From: Labilibaculum sp. K2S
Lineage (GTDB): Bacteria; Bacteroidota; Bacteroidia; Bacteroidales; Marinifilaceae
DNA length: 64,000 nucleotides
Direction of reading: 5' to 3'
Assembly: GCF_030372765.1 (NCBI RefSeq)
Contig: NZ_JAUCMW010000001.1
Coordinates: 592,928-656,927, forward strand
The position numbers and the translations under genes were made by a program. The notes under the pieces were generated by a model that made no database searches, was not told the origin of the DNA, and was given only the letters and a program-made list of their open reading frames with translations. The stretch's first letter is position 1; every line of letters begins with the position of its first letter. Shown in pieces: positions 17,951 through 27,683 of this stretch.

Positions 17951-19138
17951 ATGTCGAGAAAGGTTGTTGTAACAGGTTTAGGCATTGTTTCCGCTCTAGG
18001 TTTAGGGGTGGAGCAGAATATCCATGCTCTTCAAAATGGACAAACAGGAATTGCGCCAATTAAATACTTACAAACAAGACTTCGAGACCAATTTGTTTTG
18101 GGAGAAGTGAAATATTCCAATACAGAGTTGAAATCTAATATAGGTATTGGTGAAGATGAATTGATTTCCCGAACCAGTTTGTTGGGAATTCTTGCTGTTC
18201 AAGAAGCAACGAATATGGCTGATTTAACGGTTGATGAGCTAAAAACATGTGCTTTAGTTTCAGGAACAACAGTTGGAGGCATGGATTTGACTGAGCAAAT
18301 TGCTGATTTTGAATCTGAGGAAAATTTGCATGAAATTCTGAATCTTCACCCATGTGGCGATTCCACCGAAAAAATAGCTTCCTATTTGGGAGTAGAAGGA
18401 TTCGTTACAACTTACAGTACAGCTTGTTCTTCGGCGGCAAATGCCATAATGATGGGTGCTCGCTTGATTAAATCGGGTAGAGCAGATCGGGTAATTGCTG
18501 GAGGGACAGATGCTTTAGCTTGTTTTACTCTAAATGGATTTAATAGTTTACTGATACTCGATAGTGAGTATTGTAGACCTTTTGATAGATCCCGGGCGGG
18601 TCTGAATTTAGGCGAAGGAGCTGGTTTTATTGTTTTGGAGGCTGAAGATATTGCCAAACCAAACAAGGCGCTTGCTGTTTTATCAGGATATGCCAATGCC
18701 AATGATGCGCATCATCAAACGGCATCGTCGCCCGAGGGGATCGGAGCCAGCTTGTCTATGCAAAAAGCAATGGAAGTTGCCGGCTTAAAATGTGCTGATA
18801 TTTCTTATATAAATGCTCATGGTACTGGTACACCAAATAACGATTCATCGGAGGCGAAAGCAATTCGTAATTTGTTTGGAGAGAATCATCCGGCTTTTAG
18901 TTCAACAAAAGCTTTTACTGGTCATACTTTAGGTGCTTGCGGAGGAATAGAAAGTGTTTTTTCAATCATGGCGATACAGAATCAGGAACTTTATGCCGGT
19001 TTAAACTTTTCAGAAGCGGATGAAGATTCAAATATTGTTCCGATAGATCAGTATGCGAAGTCAGAAATAAAACACGTACTGTCGAATTCTTTCGGTTTCG
19101 GAGGGAATAATAGTAGTCTTATATTTTCAAAAATATAA
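17951..19138 (+). CDS. Beta-ketoacyl-ACP synthase II-like (catalytically complete)
   Basis: This 395-aa FabF-type enzyme has Cys159 in YSTACSSAAN, His290 in INAHGTGTPNND and His325 in AFTGHTLGACG. It is followed 3 nt later by a KS homologue lacking the Cys, the arrangement seen for the KS/chain-length-factor pairs of aryl-polyene and type II polyketide systems. It is therefore the likely elongating KS of the polyene. Confidence 0.92.
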   Translation: MSRKVVVTGLGIVSALGLGVEQNIHALQNGQTGIAPIKYLQTRLRDQFVLGEVKYSNTELKSNIGIGEDELISRTSLLGILAVQEATNMADLTVDELKTCALVSGTTVGGMDLTEQIADFESEENLHEILNLHPCGDSTEKIASYLGVEGFVTTYSTACSSAANAIMMGARLIKSGRADRVIAGGTDALACFTLNGFNSLLILDSEYCRPFDRSRAGLNLGEGAGFIVLEAEDIAKPNKALAVLSGYANANDAHHQTASSPEGIGASLSMQKAMEVAGLKCADISYINAHGTGTPNNDSSEAKAIRNLFGENHPAFSSTKAFTGHTLGACGGIESVFSIMAIQNQELYAGLNFSEADEDSNIVPIDQYAKSEIKHVLSNSFGFGGNNSSLIFSKI

Positions 19139-19141
19139 AAA

Positions 19142-20209
19142 ATGGCCATATATATAAATGCATCATCAATGGTTTCAGCTCAGGAAACTCTGGGAACTGA
19201 AAAATGGCCCGTGAATACTGTTTCTTCTGAAAACTCGGGTCTTAAGGTGATCGATCCTGTATATAAAGAATACATACCGCCAGCCATGTTGCGACGCATG
19301 AGCAGACTCGTGAAATTTAGTTTGGTGTCAGCCTTCGATTGTTTACATCAAGTTGAACCAAATAGTATTGATGCCATAATAACAACAACCGGACTAGGTT
19401 GTATTGATGATACGGGTGTGTTTTTAAAACAAATGCACGAGAATGGTGAGACATTAATGAATCCCACTGCTTTTATTCGATCGACACACAATGCTGTGGG
19501 AGGTCAAATTGCTTTAATTAAAGGTTTGCGAGTACCAAATTATACTTATTCGCAAAAAGAAACGTCTTTTGAAACGGGTTTGATTGATGCGATAATGATG
19601 ATTGAGGAAGGCGAAGCCAAAACTATTTTACTTGGTGGCTTTGATGAATTGACGCCTCTTAGCTTAAATCTGTGGAAACAAATGGGTTGCCTGGCAGAGA
19701 AAGAACTGGATAAGAATGGACTGAAAAAGGCTTCTAACTCAGGTGTAATTTTAGGCGAAGGTGCTGGTTTTTTTGTATTATCAACAAAAGAACGAAGCTC
19801 AAAATCTTCCAAACTGGTAGATATTGAGATTCATCGCGAATCAACTTGCGATTGCAATTGTTTAGTTCAGAAATTTTTAGACAAACACAATTTACATTCA
19901 AGCGATATCAATTTATTACTATTGGGTTTGGATGGAACTCCTAACACCAAGAATTTAACTACTTTACTAAATTCTGATTTTGAAAAATCACTAATAGCAG
20001 GCTTTAAACATTGCTCAGGAAGTTTCGATACAGACACAAGTTTTGCTTTGTGGATGGCGCACACAGCAATACAGAATGGATGTATTGGCGAAGCGACTTA
20101 TTTACAAGGAGATAAAGATCAAGAGATTGAAAGAGTTTTAATTGTAAATTCATCAAGAAATAATTCATATTCATTTATTTTATTGACAAGATGTCAAAGT
20201 TCACAATAA
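19142..20209 (+). CDS. Chain-length-factor-like ketosynthase homologue (Cys replaced by Glu)
   Basis: This 355-aa protein keeps the KS fold (NPTAFIRSTHNAVGGQIAL, GVILGEGAGFFVL). The active-site segment reads NYTYSQKETSFET, so Glu140 stands where the Cys would be. The C-terminal His motifs are absent. It resembles the Ketoacyl-synt_2/CLF family and would pair with the KS encoded just upstream to set chain length. Its C-terminus overlaps the deacetylase gene by 19 nt. Confidence 0.8.
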   Translation: MAIYINASSMVSAQETLGTEKWPVNTVSSENSGLKVIDPVYKEYIPPAMLRRMSRLVKFSLVSAFDCLHQVEPNSIDAIITTTGLGCIDDTGVFLKQMHENGETLMNPTAFIRSTHNAVGGQIALIKGLRVPNYTYSQKETSFETGLIDAIMMIEEGEAKTILLGGFDELTPLSLNLWKQMGCLAEKELDKNGLKKASNSGVILGEGAGFFVLSTKERSSKSSKLVDIEIHRESTCDCNCLVQKFLDKHNLHSSDINLLLLGLDGTPNTKNLTTLLNSDFEKSLIAGFKHCSGSFDTDTSFALWMAHTAIQNGCIGEATYLQGDKDQEIERVLIVNSSRNNSYSFILLTRCQSSQ

Positions 20210-20964
20210 CCAATATCGCTATTGCTTTGCTTGCTCTGCTTTCATTTGTTTTGGGAGTGCTTGAGTTTGCCTGCGATTGGCATGTTATGATTATAGGCAT
20301 CGTGATATACATGTGCGTATTGATTTGTGGAGTAGTGAATGTAAGGTGGCAGTTTTTTATGCCAATTATTTGTGAGATTCCTAATTCGGAGAAAGAAATA
20401 TTCTTAAGTTTTGATGATGGACCGCAAGAACAAAGCGAAGCGGTTTTGAATTTGTTGAAAAAACACAATATGAAAGCCAATTTCTTTTGTATCGGAAAAC
20501 ATCTTGAGGAAAATCCCAGATTGGCACAGCGCTTGTTTAATGATGGTCATTTTGTTGGAAATCACACTTATTTACATGAAGTGAAATTTCCAGCGAAATC
20601 GGTGAAGAATATGATTGCCGAATTGGAAAAAACGAATGAGCTTATTGAGCGTTTATCAGGAAGTAAACCGGAATATTTCCGACCCCCTTTTGGCGTTAGT
20701 AATCCAAATATTGCAAAAGCAGTGACAAGCCTTAACATGAAATGTATCGGTTGGACGATCCGTTCTTTTGATACGTCAGACTTTAAGGGAAGTAAAGCTT
20801 TGCAAAAAATAAAAAAGGAATTGAAATCGGGTGATATTGTGTTATTACACGATCATTCACCTCATGTTCTTACCATTTTAGAGGGGTTACTGCCCTTTTT
20901 GAAAGAAAATAATTATAAAACTCAAAGAATTGATAAGGCTTTGAGTGTAAATGAAAAATGCTAA
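20191..20964 (+). CDS. Membrane-anchored NodB-type polysaccharide deacetylase
   Basis: This 257-aa protein has two N-terminal TM segments (about residues 8-25 and 29-50). A NodB domain follows: FLSFDDGPQEQ (metal/catalytic Asp), NHTYLHEV (metal His-x3-His), FRPPFGVSN and VLLHDHSP. It would remove acetyl or related groups from an envelope substrate. Homologues recur in Bacteroidota flexirubin/aryl-polyene clusters, where their exact substrate is not settled. It overlaps the preceding gene by 19 nt, so the two are translationally coupled. Confidence 0.85.
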   Translation: MSKFTITNIAIALLALLSFVLGVLEFACDWHVMIIGIVIYMCVLICGVVNVRWQFFMPIICEIPNSEKEIFLSFDDGPQEQSEAVLNLLKKHNMKANFFCIGKHLEENPRLAQRLFNDGHFVGNHTYLHEVKFPAKSVKNMIAELEKTNELIERLSGSKPEYFRPPFGVSNPNIAKAVTSLNMKCIGWTIRSFDTSDFKGSKALQKIKKELKSGDIVLLHDHSPHVLTILEGLLPFLKENNYKTQRIDKALSVNEKC

Positions 20965-20985
20965 CTCTATTACTTAAGACCAAAT

Positions 20986-21061
20986 TGTATGAAACGTCCA
21001 TGGCAAAGTGATTTTGACACACAGGGAGATGATTATCCCAGCATGGTAAGTTTCATATAGC
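20986..21061 (+). promoter_or_regulatory. Conserved structured intergenic element, copy 1
   Basis: This 76-nt element has a close match at 41089-41163 and at 45969-46060 (both minus strand). Predicted stems are P1 TATGAAAC/GTTTCATA (20988-20995 and 21050-21057), P2 CCATG/CATGG (20998-21002 and 21042-21046) and P3 GGGA/TCCC (21024-21027 and 21036-21039). It ends 26 nt before the ATG of the LolA-like gene at 21087 and lies in the operon's sense direction. This looks like a cis-acting RNA leader inside the operon; the function is unknown. Confidence 0.7.
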
Positions 21062-21086
21062 AACTAAAAAAACAAATTATAATTAT

Positions 21087-21734
21087 ATGAATAGAATATA
21101 TATAAAAGCTTTATTGTGTTTTGGTTTTGTTTTTTGTTTGTCAACATCAAAAGGTAAAGCTCAAAATTTCACTTTGGTGAAAGATGTAGAGGCTGTTCAA
21201 ATGGAGATTAATAAAGTGGCTTCGTCTATTGAAACCATTAAAAGTCGATTTGTACAAGAAAAACATTTGAGTTTTATGACCGAAGCAATTGTATCGGAAG
21301 GACTTTTTCGTTTTAAAAAGGAGAATCAGCTTCGATGGGAATATACACAACCATTTGAGTATCTGATTTTATTTAATGGCGATAAAATTATCATAAAAGA
21401 CAAAAACAAAACGAATCAATTTGATGCAAATTCCAATGCCGTATTTAGGCAAATAAACGATTTAATGTTAGGAGCAATCAAGGGTGATTTGGGCAAAAAT
21501 AAAGATTTTGAAATGAGTTTAAAAGAATCTGCCAAGCAATACCTTTTAACTCTGAATCCGCAAAATGAAGCTTTGAAAGCTTATGTTTCTGGTGTTGAGA
21601 TTCGGTTCGAAAAAACAGATTTGGCCGTTAGCAGTATTAAAATGATTGAATCTACTGGTGATTTTACGGATATCAGGTTCGAGAATAGAGAATTTAACAC
21701 GATAATTGATGAGAGTACTTTTAGTCCTAATTAG
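21087..21734 (+). CDS. LolA-like outer-membrane lipoprotein carrier
   Basis: This 215-aa periplasmic protein has a signal peptide (residues 1-25, ending SKGKAQ). Its LolA-type features are SIETIKSRFVQEKHLSFM, the strand ASEGLFRFKKENQLRWEY (written EGLFRFKKENQLRWEY here) and PFEYLILFNGDKI. In pigment clusters a LolA homologue is thought to shuttle the lipid-linked or hydrophobic product to the outer membrane together with the MMPL exporter. Structured element copy 1 sits 26 nt upstream. Its end overlaps the next gene. Confidence 0.85.
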   Translation: MNRIYIKALLCFGFVFCLSTSKGKAQNFTLVKDVEAVQMEINKVASSIETIKSRFVQEKHLSFMTEAIVSEGLFRFKKENQLRWEYTQPFEYLILFNGDKIIIKDKNKTNQFDANSNAVFRQINDLMLGAIKGDLGKNKDFEMSLKESAKQYLLTLNPQNEALKAYVSGVEIRFEKTDLAVSSIKMIESTGDFTDIRFENREFNTIIDESTFSPN

Positions 21735-22314
21735 TTGCTGTTTAATTTGTATTTCGTGCAGTACAAATAGAACAGCCTCTAAATTATCAAATAGTAAGAG
21801 GGTTGAAGAGAGAACTCCTTTGTTTAAGGAGGGATTAAACGAAGCTGTTTTTAGAGGAAGTATCAGTATTTATAAGCATTACTTCTCGGGTATTTTTGCT
21901 TTAAAACAAGAAGCAGATAATAAATACCGCATGGTTTTAATGTCTGAAGTAGGAATGACTTTGTTCGATATGAGCTTTACATTAGATACTTATCATTTGA
22001 ATTATTGTATTGAGCCAATTCGGAAAAAGAGTTTGTTTAAGTTGATGCATCAAGATTTTCTTTTGTTGGTTCATGCACCAAAACAAGAAGATTTAAAGTT
22101 TAAAAATGAGGCAGAGGCAATTTCGAAGTATCAAAAAAATGAGAGTCGGGATTTCTATTTTTACGAGAATGAACTGATGCAGAAAATCGATTCTAAAGGA
22201 TTTTTTAATCGAATACATATTGAATTTAATGAGCAGGAAAATGGGGTTTCAAATTCCATTCAAATACAACACTGGCCAATAAAGTTGAAAATGGAGCTTA
22301 AAAGAATGAAGTAG
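21709..22314 (+). CDS. Small outer-membrane lipoprotein of the pigment cluster
   Basis: With the ATG at 21709 this is a 201-aa lipoprotein (lipobox ICISC, Cys17). An alternative TTG at 21706 adds one residue. It overlaps the end of the LolA-like gene by 26 nt. The body shows the strands FRGSISIYKHYFSGIFAL and YRMVLMSEVGMTLFDM, which resemble a LolB-like half-barrel. A LolA/LolB-like pair for delivering the pigment to the outer membrane is a reasonable inference, but I do not see a decisive signature. Confidence 0.65.
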   Translation: MRVLLVLISCCLICISCSTNRTASKLSNSKRVEERTPLFKEGLNEAVFRGSISIYKHYFSGIFALKQEADNKYRMVLMSEVGMTLFDMSFTLDTYHLNYCIEPIRKKSLFKLMHQDFLLLVHAPKQEDLKFKNEAEAISKYQKNESRDFYFYENELMQKIDSKGFFNRIHIEFNEQENGVSNSIQIQHWPIKLKMELKRMK

Positions 22315-22316
22315 TT

Positions 22317-22688
22317 ATGTTGCTGAATAAATTATATACATACGAACAGGTAGAGAGTGAATTGCCTTCTACATTGAAATTTAAGGTGAGTATTAATGCC
22401 GGACATGAGATTTTTGATGGACATTTTCCCGGAAATCCAATTACTCCAGGGGTTTGTCAAATGGAGATGCTTAAAGAAATTCTTAGTGATCATTTAAGTC
22501 AGGATTTGTTTTTCAATTCAATTTCCGATATGAAATTCATTAGCATGTGGGCGCCTAAAGAATCTGAACTTGTTTTTATGGATATTGCGTTTAAAATGAC
22601 TGAAGATGTCTATAAAATAAATGCAAAAATTTATGGTGAGAGCACCGTTTATTTCAAATTAAAAGGGAATGCAAATGTCAGTAAATAA
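22317..22688 (+). CDS. 3-hydroxyacyl-ACP dehydratase (FabZ-like hotdog)
   Basis: This 123-aa protein contains the FabZ active-site motif GHFPGNPITPGVCQMEML with His36 and Glu50. It would dehydrate the beta-hydroxyacyl-ACP formed by FabG to give a conjugated double bond in the polyene. A second hotdog dehydratase is at 41220-41633. It overlaps the next gene by 20 nt. Confidence 0.85.
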   Translation: MLLNKLYTYEQVESELPSTLKFKVSINAGHEIFDGHFPGNPITPGVCQMEMLKEILSDHLSQDLFFNSISDMKFISMWAPKESELVFMDIAFKMTEDVYKINAKIYGESTVYFKLKGNANVSK

Positions 22689-23832
22689 TCTGTTTAAAGA
22701 CCTAAAGGTTTGCGTAATTATTCCAAGCTATAATAACGATCGCACACTTGCCGATGTTATCGATAGGGTGTTGCTGCATACAAGTAATGTAATTGTTGTA
22801 AACGATGGAGCGACCGATTCAACGGATTCTATTCTGAAAAGCTATCAATCGTCGCTTGAAATTGTAACGCATAGTAAGAACAAAGGAAAAGGATGTGCTT
22901 TGCGAAATGGATTCAAAAGAGCATTGGAATTGGGTTATGAATATGCAATTACCATAGATTCTGATGGGCAGCACTTTCCCGAAGACCTTCCTAAGTTGAT
23001 CCAACGACTGAAAGAAGAACCTAATTCATTAATTATTGGAGCTCGAAATATGAGTCAGAAAGATGTTCCGGGAGGAAGCAGTTTTGGAAATCGTTTTTCA
23101 AATTTTTGGTTCCTGGTAGAAACGGGAATAAGACTCCCGGATACTCAATCCGGTTATCGGGTTTATCCAATAAAAAAACTTGCGGAACTTACTTTTTACT
23201 GTACAAAGTTTGAGTACGAAACAGAAGTTCCTGTGCGTGCATCATGGGCTGGTATCCCTGTTCTTTCGGAACCTGTTCAAATTAAATATGACAAGGGAGA
23301 GGATCGAGTTACTCACTTTAGACCGTTTAAAGATTTTTTTAGAATCAGTGTTTTAAACACAATTTTATGCTTTATCGCTTTTGCTTACATTAAGCCACGT
23401 GATTTTTTCAAGAACCTTACCTGGAAAAATATAAAAGCCTTTTTAGACATAAAAGGTGAAAATAATTTCAAGTTGGCAACATCAATAGGTTTTGGTGTTT
23501 TTATGGGAATTGTACCTATTTGGGGTTATCAGATGATTGTTGCCTTGGCCTTGGCCTATTTATTAAAATTGCATAAACCCTTTGTAATTGTTGCTGCGAA
23601 TATTAGCATTCCGCCAATGATTCCATTCATTATTTTCGGAAGTATTGCAACCGGAGCATTAATTATGGGAATTCCCATGACTAATTTAAGTTTTTCGGAT
23701 GGTTTTGGTCTTGATTCAATCACCAGTAATTTATTGCAATATGCCATTGGCAGTCTGGTATTAGCTTGTGTTGCAGGAATTTTAAGTGGGAGCTTTTCAT
23801 ATTTATTGTTGTTACTATTACGAAGAAAATAG
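22669..23832 (+). CDS. Glycosyltransferase family 2 fused to a DUF2062 membrane domain
   Basis: This 387-aa protein has a GT2 domain (about residues 10-215) with VIIPSYNNDRTL, VVNDGATDSTDS and TIDSDGQHFPED, the last being the DxD-like metal site. A C-terminal DUF2062 part (about 255-387) has several TM segments (GFGVFMGIVPIWGYQMIVAL, a family signature). The fusion recurs in Bacteroidota pigment clusters. It may glycosylate a lipid carrier or anchor for the pigment. An alternative ATG lies at 22675. Confidence 0.85.
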   Translation: MQMSVNNLFKDLKVCVIIPSYNNDRTLADVIDRVLLHTSNVIVVNDGATDSTDSILKSYQSSLEIVTHSKNKGKGCALRNGFKRALELGYEYAITIDSDGQHFPEDLPKLIQRLKEEPNSLIIGARNMSQKDVPGGSSFGNRFSNFWFLVETGIRLPDTQSGYRVYPIKKLAELTFYCTKFEYETEVPVRASWAGIPVLSEPVQIKYDKGEDRVTHFRPFKDFFRISVLNTILCFIAFAYIKPRDFFKNLTWKNIKAFLDIKGENNFKLATSIGFGVFMGIVPIWGYQMIVALALAYLLKLHKPFVIVAANISIPPMIPFIIFGSIATGALIMGIPMTNLSFSDGFGLDSITSNLLQYAIGSLVLACVAGILSGSFSYLLLLLLRRK

Positions 23833-23840
23833 AAGATTTG

Positions 23841-26800
23841 ATGGGAACTTTCTTTTGGAGTATATTCTTATTTATTAAGCGTTTTCGCATTGTTACTTCT
23901 ATTGCTGTTGCAGTATTGCTGGCTTTTTTGTGGCTTGGCACCTCAAAAATTCATTTTGAGGAGGATATTTCCAAGGTGCTAATGAGTAGTGGGGAAACGA
24001 AGGCTGTCAATCAGTTAATGGAGAACATCGATTTCTCCAATAAAATTGTTTTAGTAGTTTCTCAAAACGATACCCTTTTAGCTCCAAATTACGATTCCTT
24101 AATTGTTACTGCTGCACGATTTGTTGAATCAATGAATCCAGCAGATTCTTTAATTAAAAAGATGAGCTTAGGTCTTGGGAAAGACAAAGTGAGTCAAGCC
24201 TATGATGTTTTTTATAGAAATCTTCCTCTCTTCCTGGAAGAGGAAGATTACGAAGTCATTGCCAAACGAATTGATGAGTCATCAATTAAAAATACGATAG
24301 AAGGGAATTTTAAAGCCTTAATGACACCTGCCGGCATTGGAATGCGCTCCTATATTTTAAATGATCCACTTCATTTTACACCATTGGTTTTAGAAAAGCT
24401 AAAGCGTTTACAGCTTGGTGATGCATATAAACTGTACCAAAACTATTTGTTTTCCGATAATGGTTATCATTTGTTCTTTTTCATGGAGTCAGCTTATGCT
24501 TCTTCTGATACAGGAAACAATGCCCTTTTGGTTGAGAATATTGCTCGGGCCAAAACGGAAGCCGACAATGAAATTTGCACTTTAGATTATTATGGCGCTC
24601 CGGTTGTTGGAGTTTGTAATGCAATTCAAATTAAAACAGATATACTGCTGACTGTTAGTTTGGCATTGGTGCTTTTAATATTACTAATTAGTCTGTTGTT
24701 TCGCTCATGGCGGATTTTCATACTCGTATTTTTGCCTGTTGTTTTTGGTATTTCTGTCAGTTTGGGATGCTTTTATTGGGTAAAAGGATCCATATCAGCA
24801 ATTGCCTTAGGGGTTGGATCTATTTTAATGGGAATAACCATAGATTACACCCTTCATGCATACGTTCATTTCAGGTCTAACCGATCAGTAAAAAGTCTTT
24901 TACATACATTGTCACAACCTTTATTGATTAGCGGTGTCACCACTTCCATCGCATTTTTGTGTTTGTATTTTGTTGATTCGCCTGCACTACAAGAACTAGG
25001 AGTGTTTGCTGCCCTAAGTATTATTAGTGCTGTATTGTTTGTTCTCATAATTACACCGCATTTTTTAGAGTCTGAATCGACAGTCCAGAAAGTAAATCAA
25101 ATTCCATTCTTAGATAAAATTACTGCAATTGAATTTGACAAGTTTAAACTCACGAAATGGATTATCCTTGCTTGTACCATAGTTTCTATATTTACAACAA
25201 GTCAGGTTGTTTTTAATACCGATTTGGATGCTTTGAATTACCAAACTGAGTATTTAAAAAATACAGAACAGAAATTAAAGGAGATTAGTTCTATTGCTTT
25301 TCGTTCGGTTTTCTTTGTAGTTGGAGGTGAATCTGTAGATGCTGCCTTAACTAAATTTGAGACATATACTGCCGTACTAGATTCATTACAAACCCATGGA
25401 GTTATCCGTAATATTTCAAGTCCCGGTTCTATTTTAAAATCAAAGAAAGAACAACAGATAAGATTGGATCGTTGGAATTCTTTCTGGACAGAGAATACGA
25501 AGAAGAATAGTATTCGATTAGTAAAGGAAGCCGGGGCTCAAAATCATTTTAAACCGGAAGCCTTTTCTTCTTTTGAGAATTTATTGGCAAAAGATTATTC
25601 CTATCTGTCAGAAAGCGATCAGGAATTCATTATTGACGGATTGTTCTCATCCCTGCTCAAGAAAAAGAATGATAAAGTATATCTTTTAAATACCCTTCGG
25701 GTTGATCAGAAAGATAAAAAGAGCTTGTATTCAACGATTGAAACAGATCGTGATGCTGTCCTTTGGGACAAACAATATTTTTCAAATCATTTGGTGGATA
25801 CCCTAAAAGATGATTTTAACCGGTTGGTATGGATATCATTATTTGCAGTATTCTTCGTGCTTTTAATCTCTTACGGACGGTTCGAGCTGGCTGTAATTGC
25901 GATGATTCCTCTTTTACTTAGCTGGCTGTGGACACTTGGTTTGATGGGGTTGTTTGGCATCGAATTCAATATCTTTAACATCATTATTTCAACTTTTATC
26001 TTTGGATTAGGTGTTGATTATGCCGTTTTTATCCTAAACGCACTCATCGAAAACCGAAAATATGGTACTAATGAACTTGAATCCGCTAAGCTTTCCATTT
26101 TATTATCAGCAATAACAACTTTTGCGGGCATAGGAGTCTTGATATTTGCCAGACATCCTGCTCTGCAATCCATTGCCGCCTTATCAATTATCGGAATCGG
26201 ATCCATTCTGTTTCTGAGTTTTACCTTATTACCTATTTGTTACCGCTTCTTGTATTTTACGAATGGTAAAGAGCGGACTACACCGGTGATAATACACAAT
26301 TTATTTTCATCGGTATTCGCATTGATCCAATTTTTAACCGGATGCTTGGCATTAACATCACTGATACCGGTTTTACTGATTTTGCCCATTCGAATGAAAA
26401 CGAAGAAGTACATTTTTCATTGTTTGGTGCAATTTTGCAGTAAGTTTATAGTCTATAGTATCTTTGGAATTAAAAAGAGGTTTATCAATCGCGAAAAATT
26501 CGACTTAAGCACTCCTAAATTAATTGTTGGCAACCATCAATCTCATCTCGATTTGGTTTTGCTTTTCATGTTACATCCAAAAATTGTAGTGATTACGAAT
26601 AATTGGGTTTGGAACAATCCGTTCTATGGTTTTATAGTGAAATTTCTTGATTTTCATCCAACAAGCAAAGGTATGGAGAAGGTTGTTGAACCTCTTCAGA
26701 AATGTGTTGACAATGGCTACTCGGTACTTATATTTCCCGAAGGACGCAGAACAAGAGATGGTGAAATAGCCCGATTCCATAACGGAGCAGTATTTTTGGC

Positions 26801-27683
26801 TGAAAAATTATCACTTGATGTATTGCCCGTTCTAATTCATGGGGCAAATCATTGCATGGATAGAAATGAATTCTTCCTTAGAAATGGTCAGATTACCTTG
26901 CAATTTTTTGATTTGATAAAGAAAGAAGAATTTTCTAAAACAGAAACCTACGTTCAGCGAAGCAAGCAATTGTGTTCTTTTTTCCGATCGGAATTTGATA
27001 GAATGAGACAAGAGCTTGAGACTCCTGATTATTTTGCCAATAAATTGGTACAAGCCTATATCTACAAAGGCCCGGTATTAGAATGGTATTTACGTGTGAA
27101 GATTAGACTGGAACACAATTATAATTTTTTCGACAAGATAATCCCCAGAGAGGCTGTTGTTTGTGACATTGGATGTGGATATGGATTTTTAGCAGCCATG
27201 CTTAAGTTTGTTTCTCCGAAGCGTGAAATTTATGCACTCGATTATGATGAGAAAAAAATTAAACTGGCAGCGCAGGCTCATGCTAAAATTGAAGGATTGC
27301 AATTTGAGATTTGTGATATTTCAAAAGTTGATCCGCCCAAAGCAGATACTTATATTTTAAATGATGTTCTGCACTATATGCCCGAATCGCTGCAATCGGT
27401 TTGTATCGAAAAGTGCATGCAGAATCTTAAACCCGGAGGACAGATTATTATTCGTGATGCAGACACAGATCTGGAAAAACGGACGAAAGGAACAAAGCTA
27501 ACAGAGTTGTTCTCAACAAAGTTATTGCATTTTAACAAAACAAAATACGAGAACTTATTCTTCTTTTCGGGAACCAGAATAGAGGAAATTGCTACTGAAA
27601 ATGGATTCGAATTTGAAATTTTTGATCAATCCAGATATACTTCAAATATCATTTACAAACTAAAAAGAAAGACTGAACTATAA
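23841..27683 (+). CDS. Trifunctional MMPL exporter / lysophospholipid acyltransferase / SAM methyltransferase
   Basis: From the ATG at 23841 this is a 1280-aa fusion; an earlier start at 23766 overlaps the upstream gene heavily. Residues 1 to about 830 form an RND/MMPL transporter with two six-TM bundles and the conserved acidic motifs GITIDYTLH and GLGVDYAVF. A PlsC-type acyltransferase follows at about 870-1070, with the HX4D site in NHQSHLDL and FPEGRRTRDG. Residues 1095-1280 are a class I methyltransferase with VVCDIGCGYGFLAAM. Such trifunctional proteins occur in flexirubin-type clusters. It would export the polyene and modify or acylate it at the membrane. It abuts the next gene with no gap. 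Confidence 0.92.
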   Translation: MGTFFWSIFLFIKRFRIVTSIAVAVLLAFLWLGTSKIHFEEDISKVLMSSGETKAVNQLMENIDFSNKIVLVVSQNDTLLAPNYDSLIVTAARFVESMNPADSLIKKMSLGLGKDKVSQAYDVFYRNLPLFLEEEDYEVIAKRIDESSIKNTIEGNFKALMTPAGIGMRSYILNDPLHFTPLVLEKLKRLQLGDAYKLYQNYLFSDNGYHLFFFMESAYASSDTGNNALLVENIARAKTEADNEICTLDYYGAPVVGVCNAIQIKTDILLTVSLALVLLILLISLLFRSWRIFILVFLPVVFGISVSLGCFYWVKGSISAIALGVGSILMGITIDYTLHAYVHFRSNRSVKSLLHTLSQPLLISGVTTSIAFLCLYFVDSPALQELGVFAALSIISAVLFVLIITPHFLESESTVQKVNQIPFLDKITAIEFDKFKLTKWIILACTIVSIFTTSQVVFNTDLDALNYQTEYLKNTEQKLKEISSIAFRSVFFVVGGESVDAALTKFETYTAVLDSLQTHGVIRNISSPGSILKSKKEQQIRLDRWNSFWTENTKKNSIRLVKEAGAQNHFKPEAFSSFENLLAKDYSYLSESDQEFIIDGLFSSLLKKKNDKVYLLNTLRVDQKDKKSLYSTIETDRDAVLWDKQYFSNHLVDTLKDDFNRLVWISLFAVFFVLLISYGRFELAVIAMIPLLLSWLWTLGLMGLFGIEFNIFNIIISTFIFGLGVDYAVFILNALIENRKYGTNELESAKLSILLSAITTFAGIGVLIFARHPALQSIAALSIIGIGSILFLSFTLLPICYRFLYFTNGKERTTPVIIHNLFSSVFALIQFLTGCLALTSLIPVLLILPIRMKTKKYIFHCLVQFCSKFIVYSIFGIKKRFINREKFDLSTPKLIVGNHQSHLDLVLLFMLHPKIVVITNNWVWNNPFYGFIVKFLDFHPTSKGMEKVVEPLQKCVDNGYSVLIFPEGRRTRDGEIARFHNGAVFLAEKLSLDVLPVLIHGANHCMDRNEFFLRNGQITLQFFDLIKKEEFSKTETYVQRSKQLCSFFRSEFDRMRQELETPDYFANKLVQAYIYKGPVLEWYLRVKIRLEHNYNFFDKIIPREAVVCDIGCGYGFLAAMLKFVSPKREIYALDYDEKKIKLAAQAHAKIEGLQFEICDISKVDPPKADTYILNDVLHYMPESLQSVCIEKCMQNLKPGGQIIIRDADTDLEKRTKGTKLTELFSTKLLHFNKTKYENLFFFSGTRIEEIATENGFEFEIFDQSRYTSNIIYKLKRKTEL

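Noticed and set aside
20989..21060. A short peptide (starting MKRPWQSDFD) encoded by element copy 1, with a similar frame in copy 3 (starting MKRACQSDFD)
   Set aside because: Copy 2 has TAA directly after the ATG and a one-base deletion. The differences between copies 1 and 3 are mostly non-synonymous but preserve base pairing, so selection seems to act on RNA structure rather than on a peptide.
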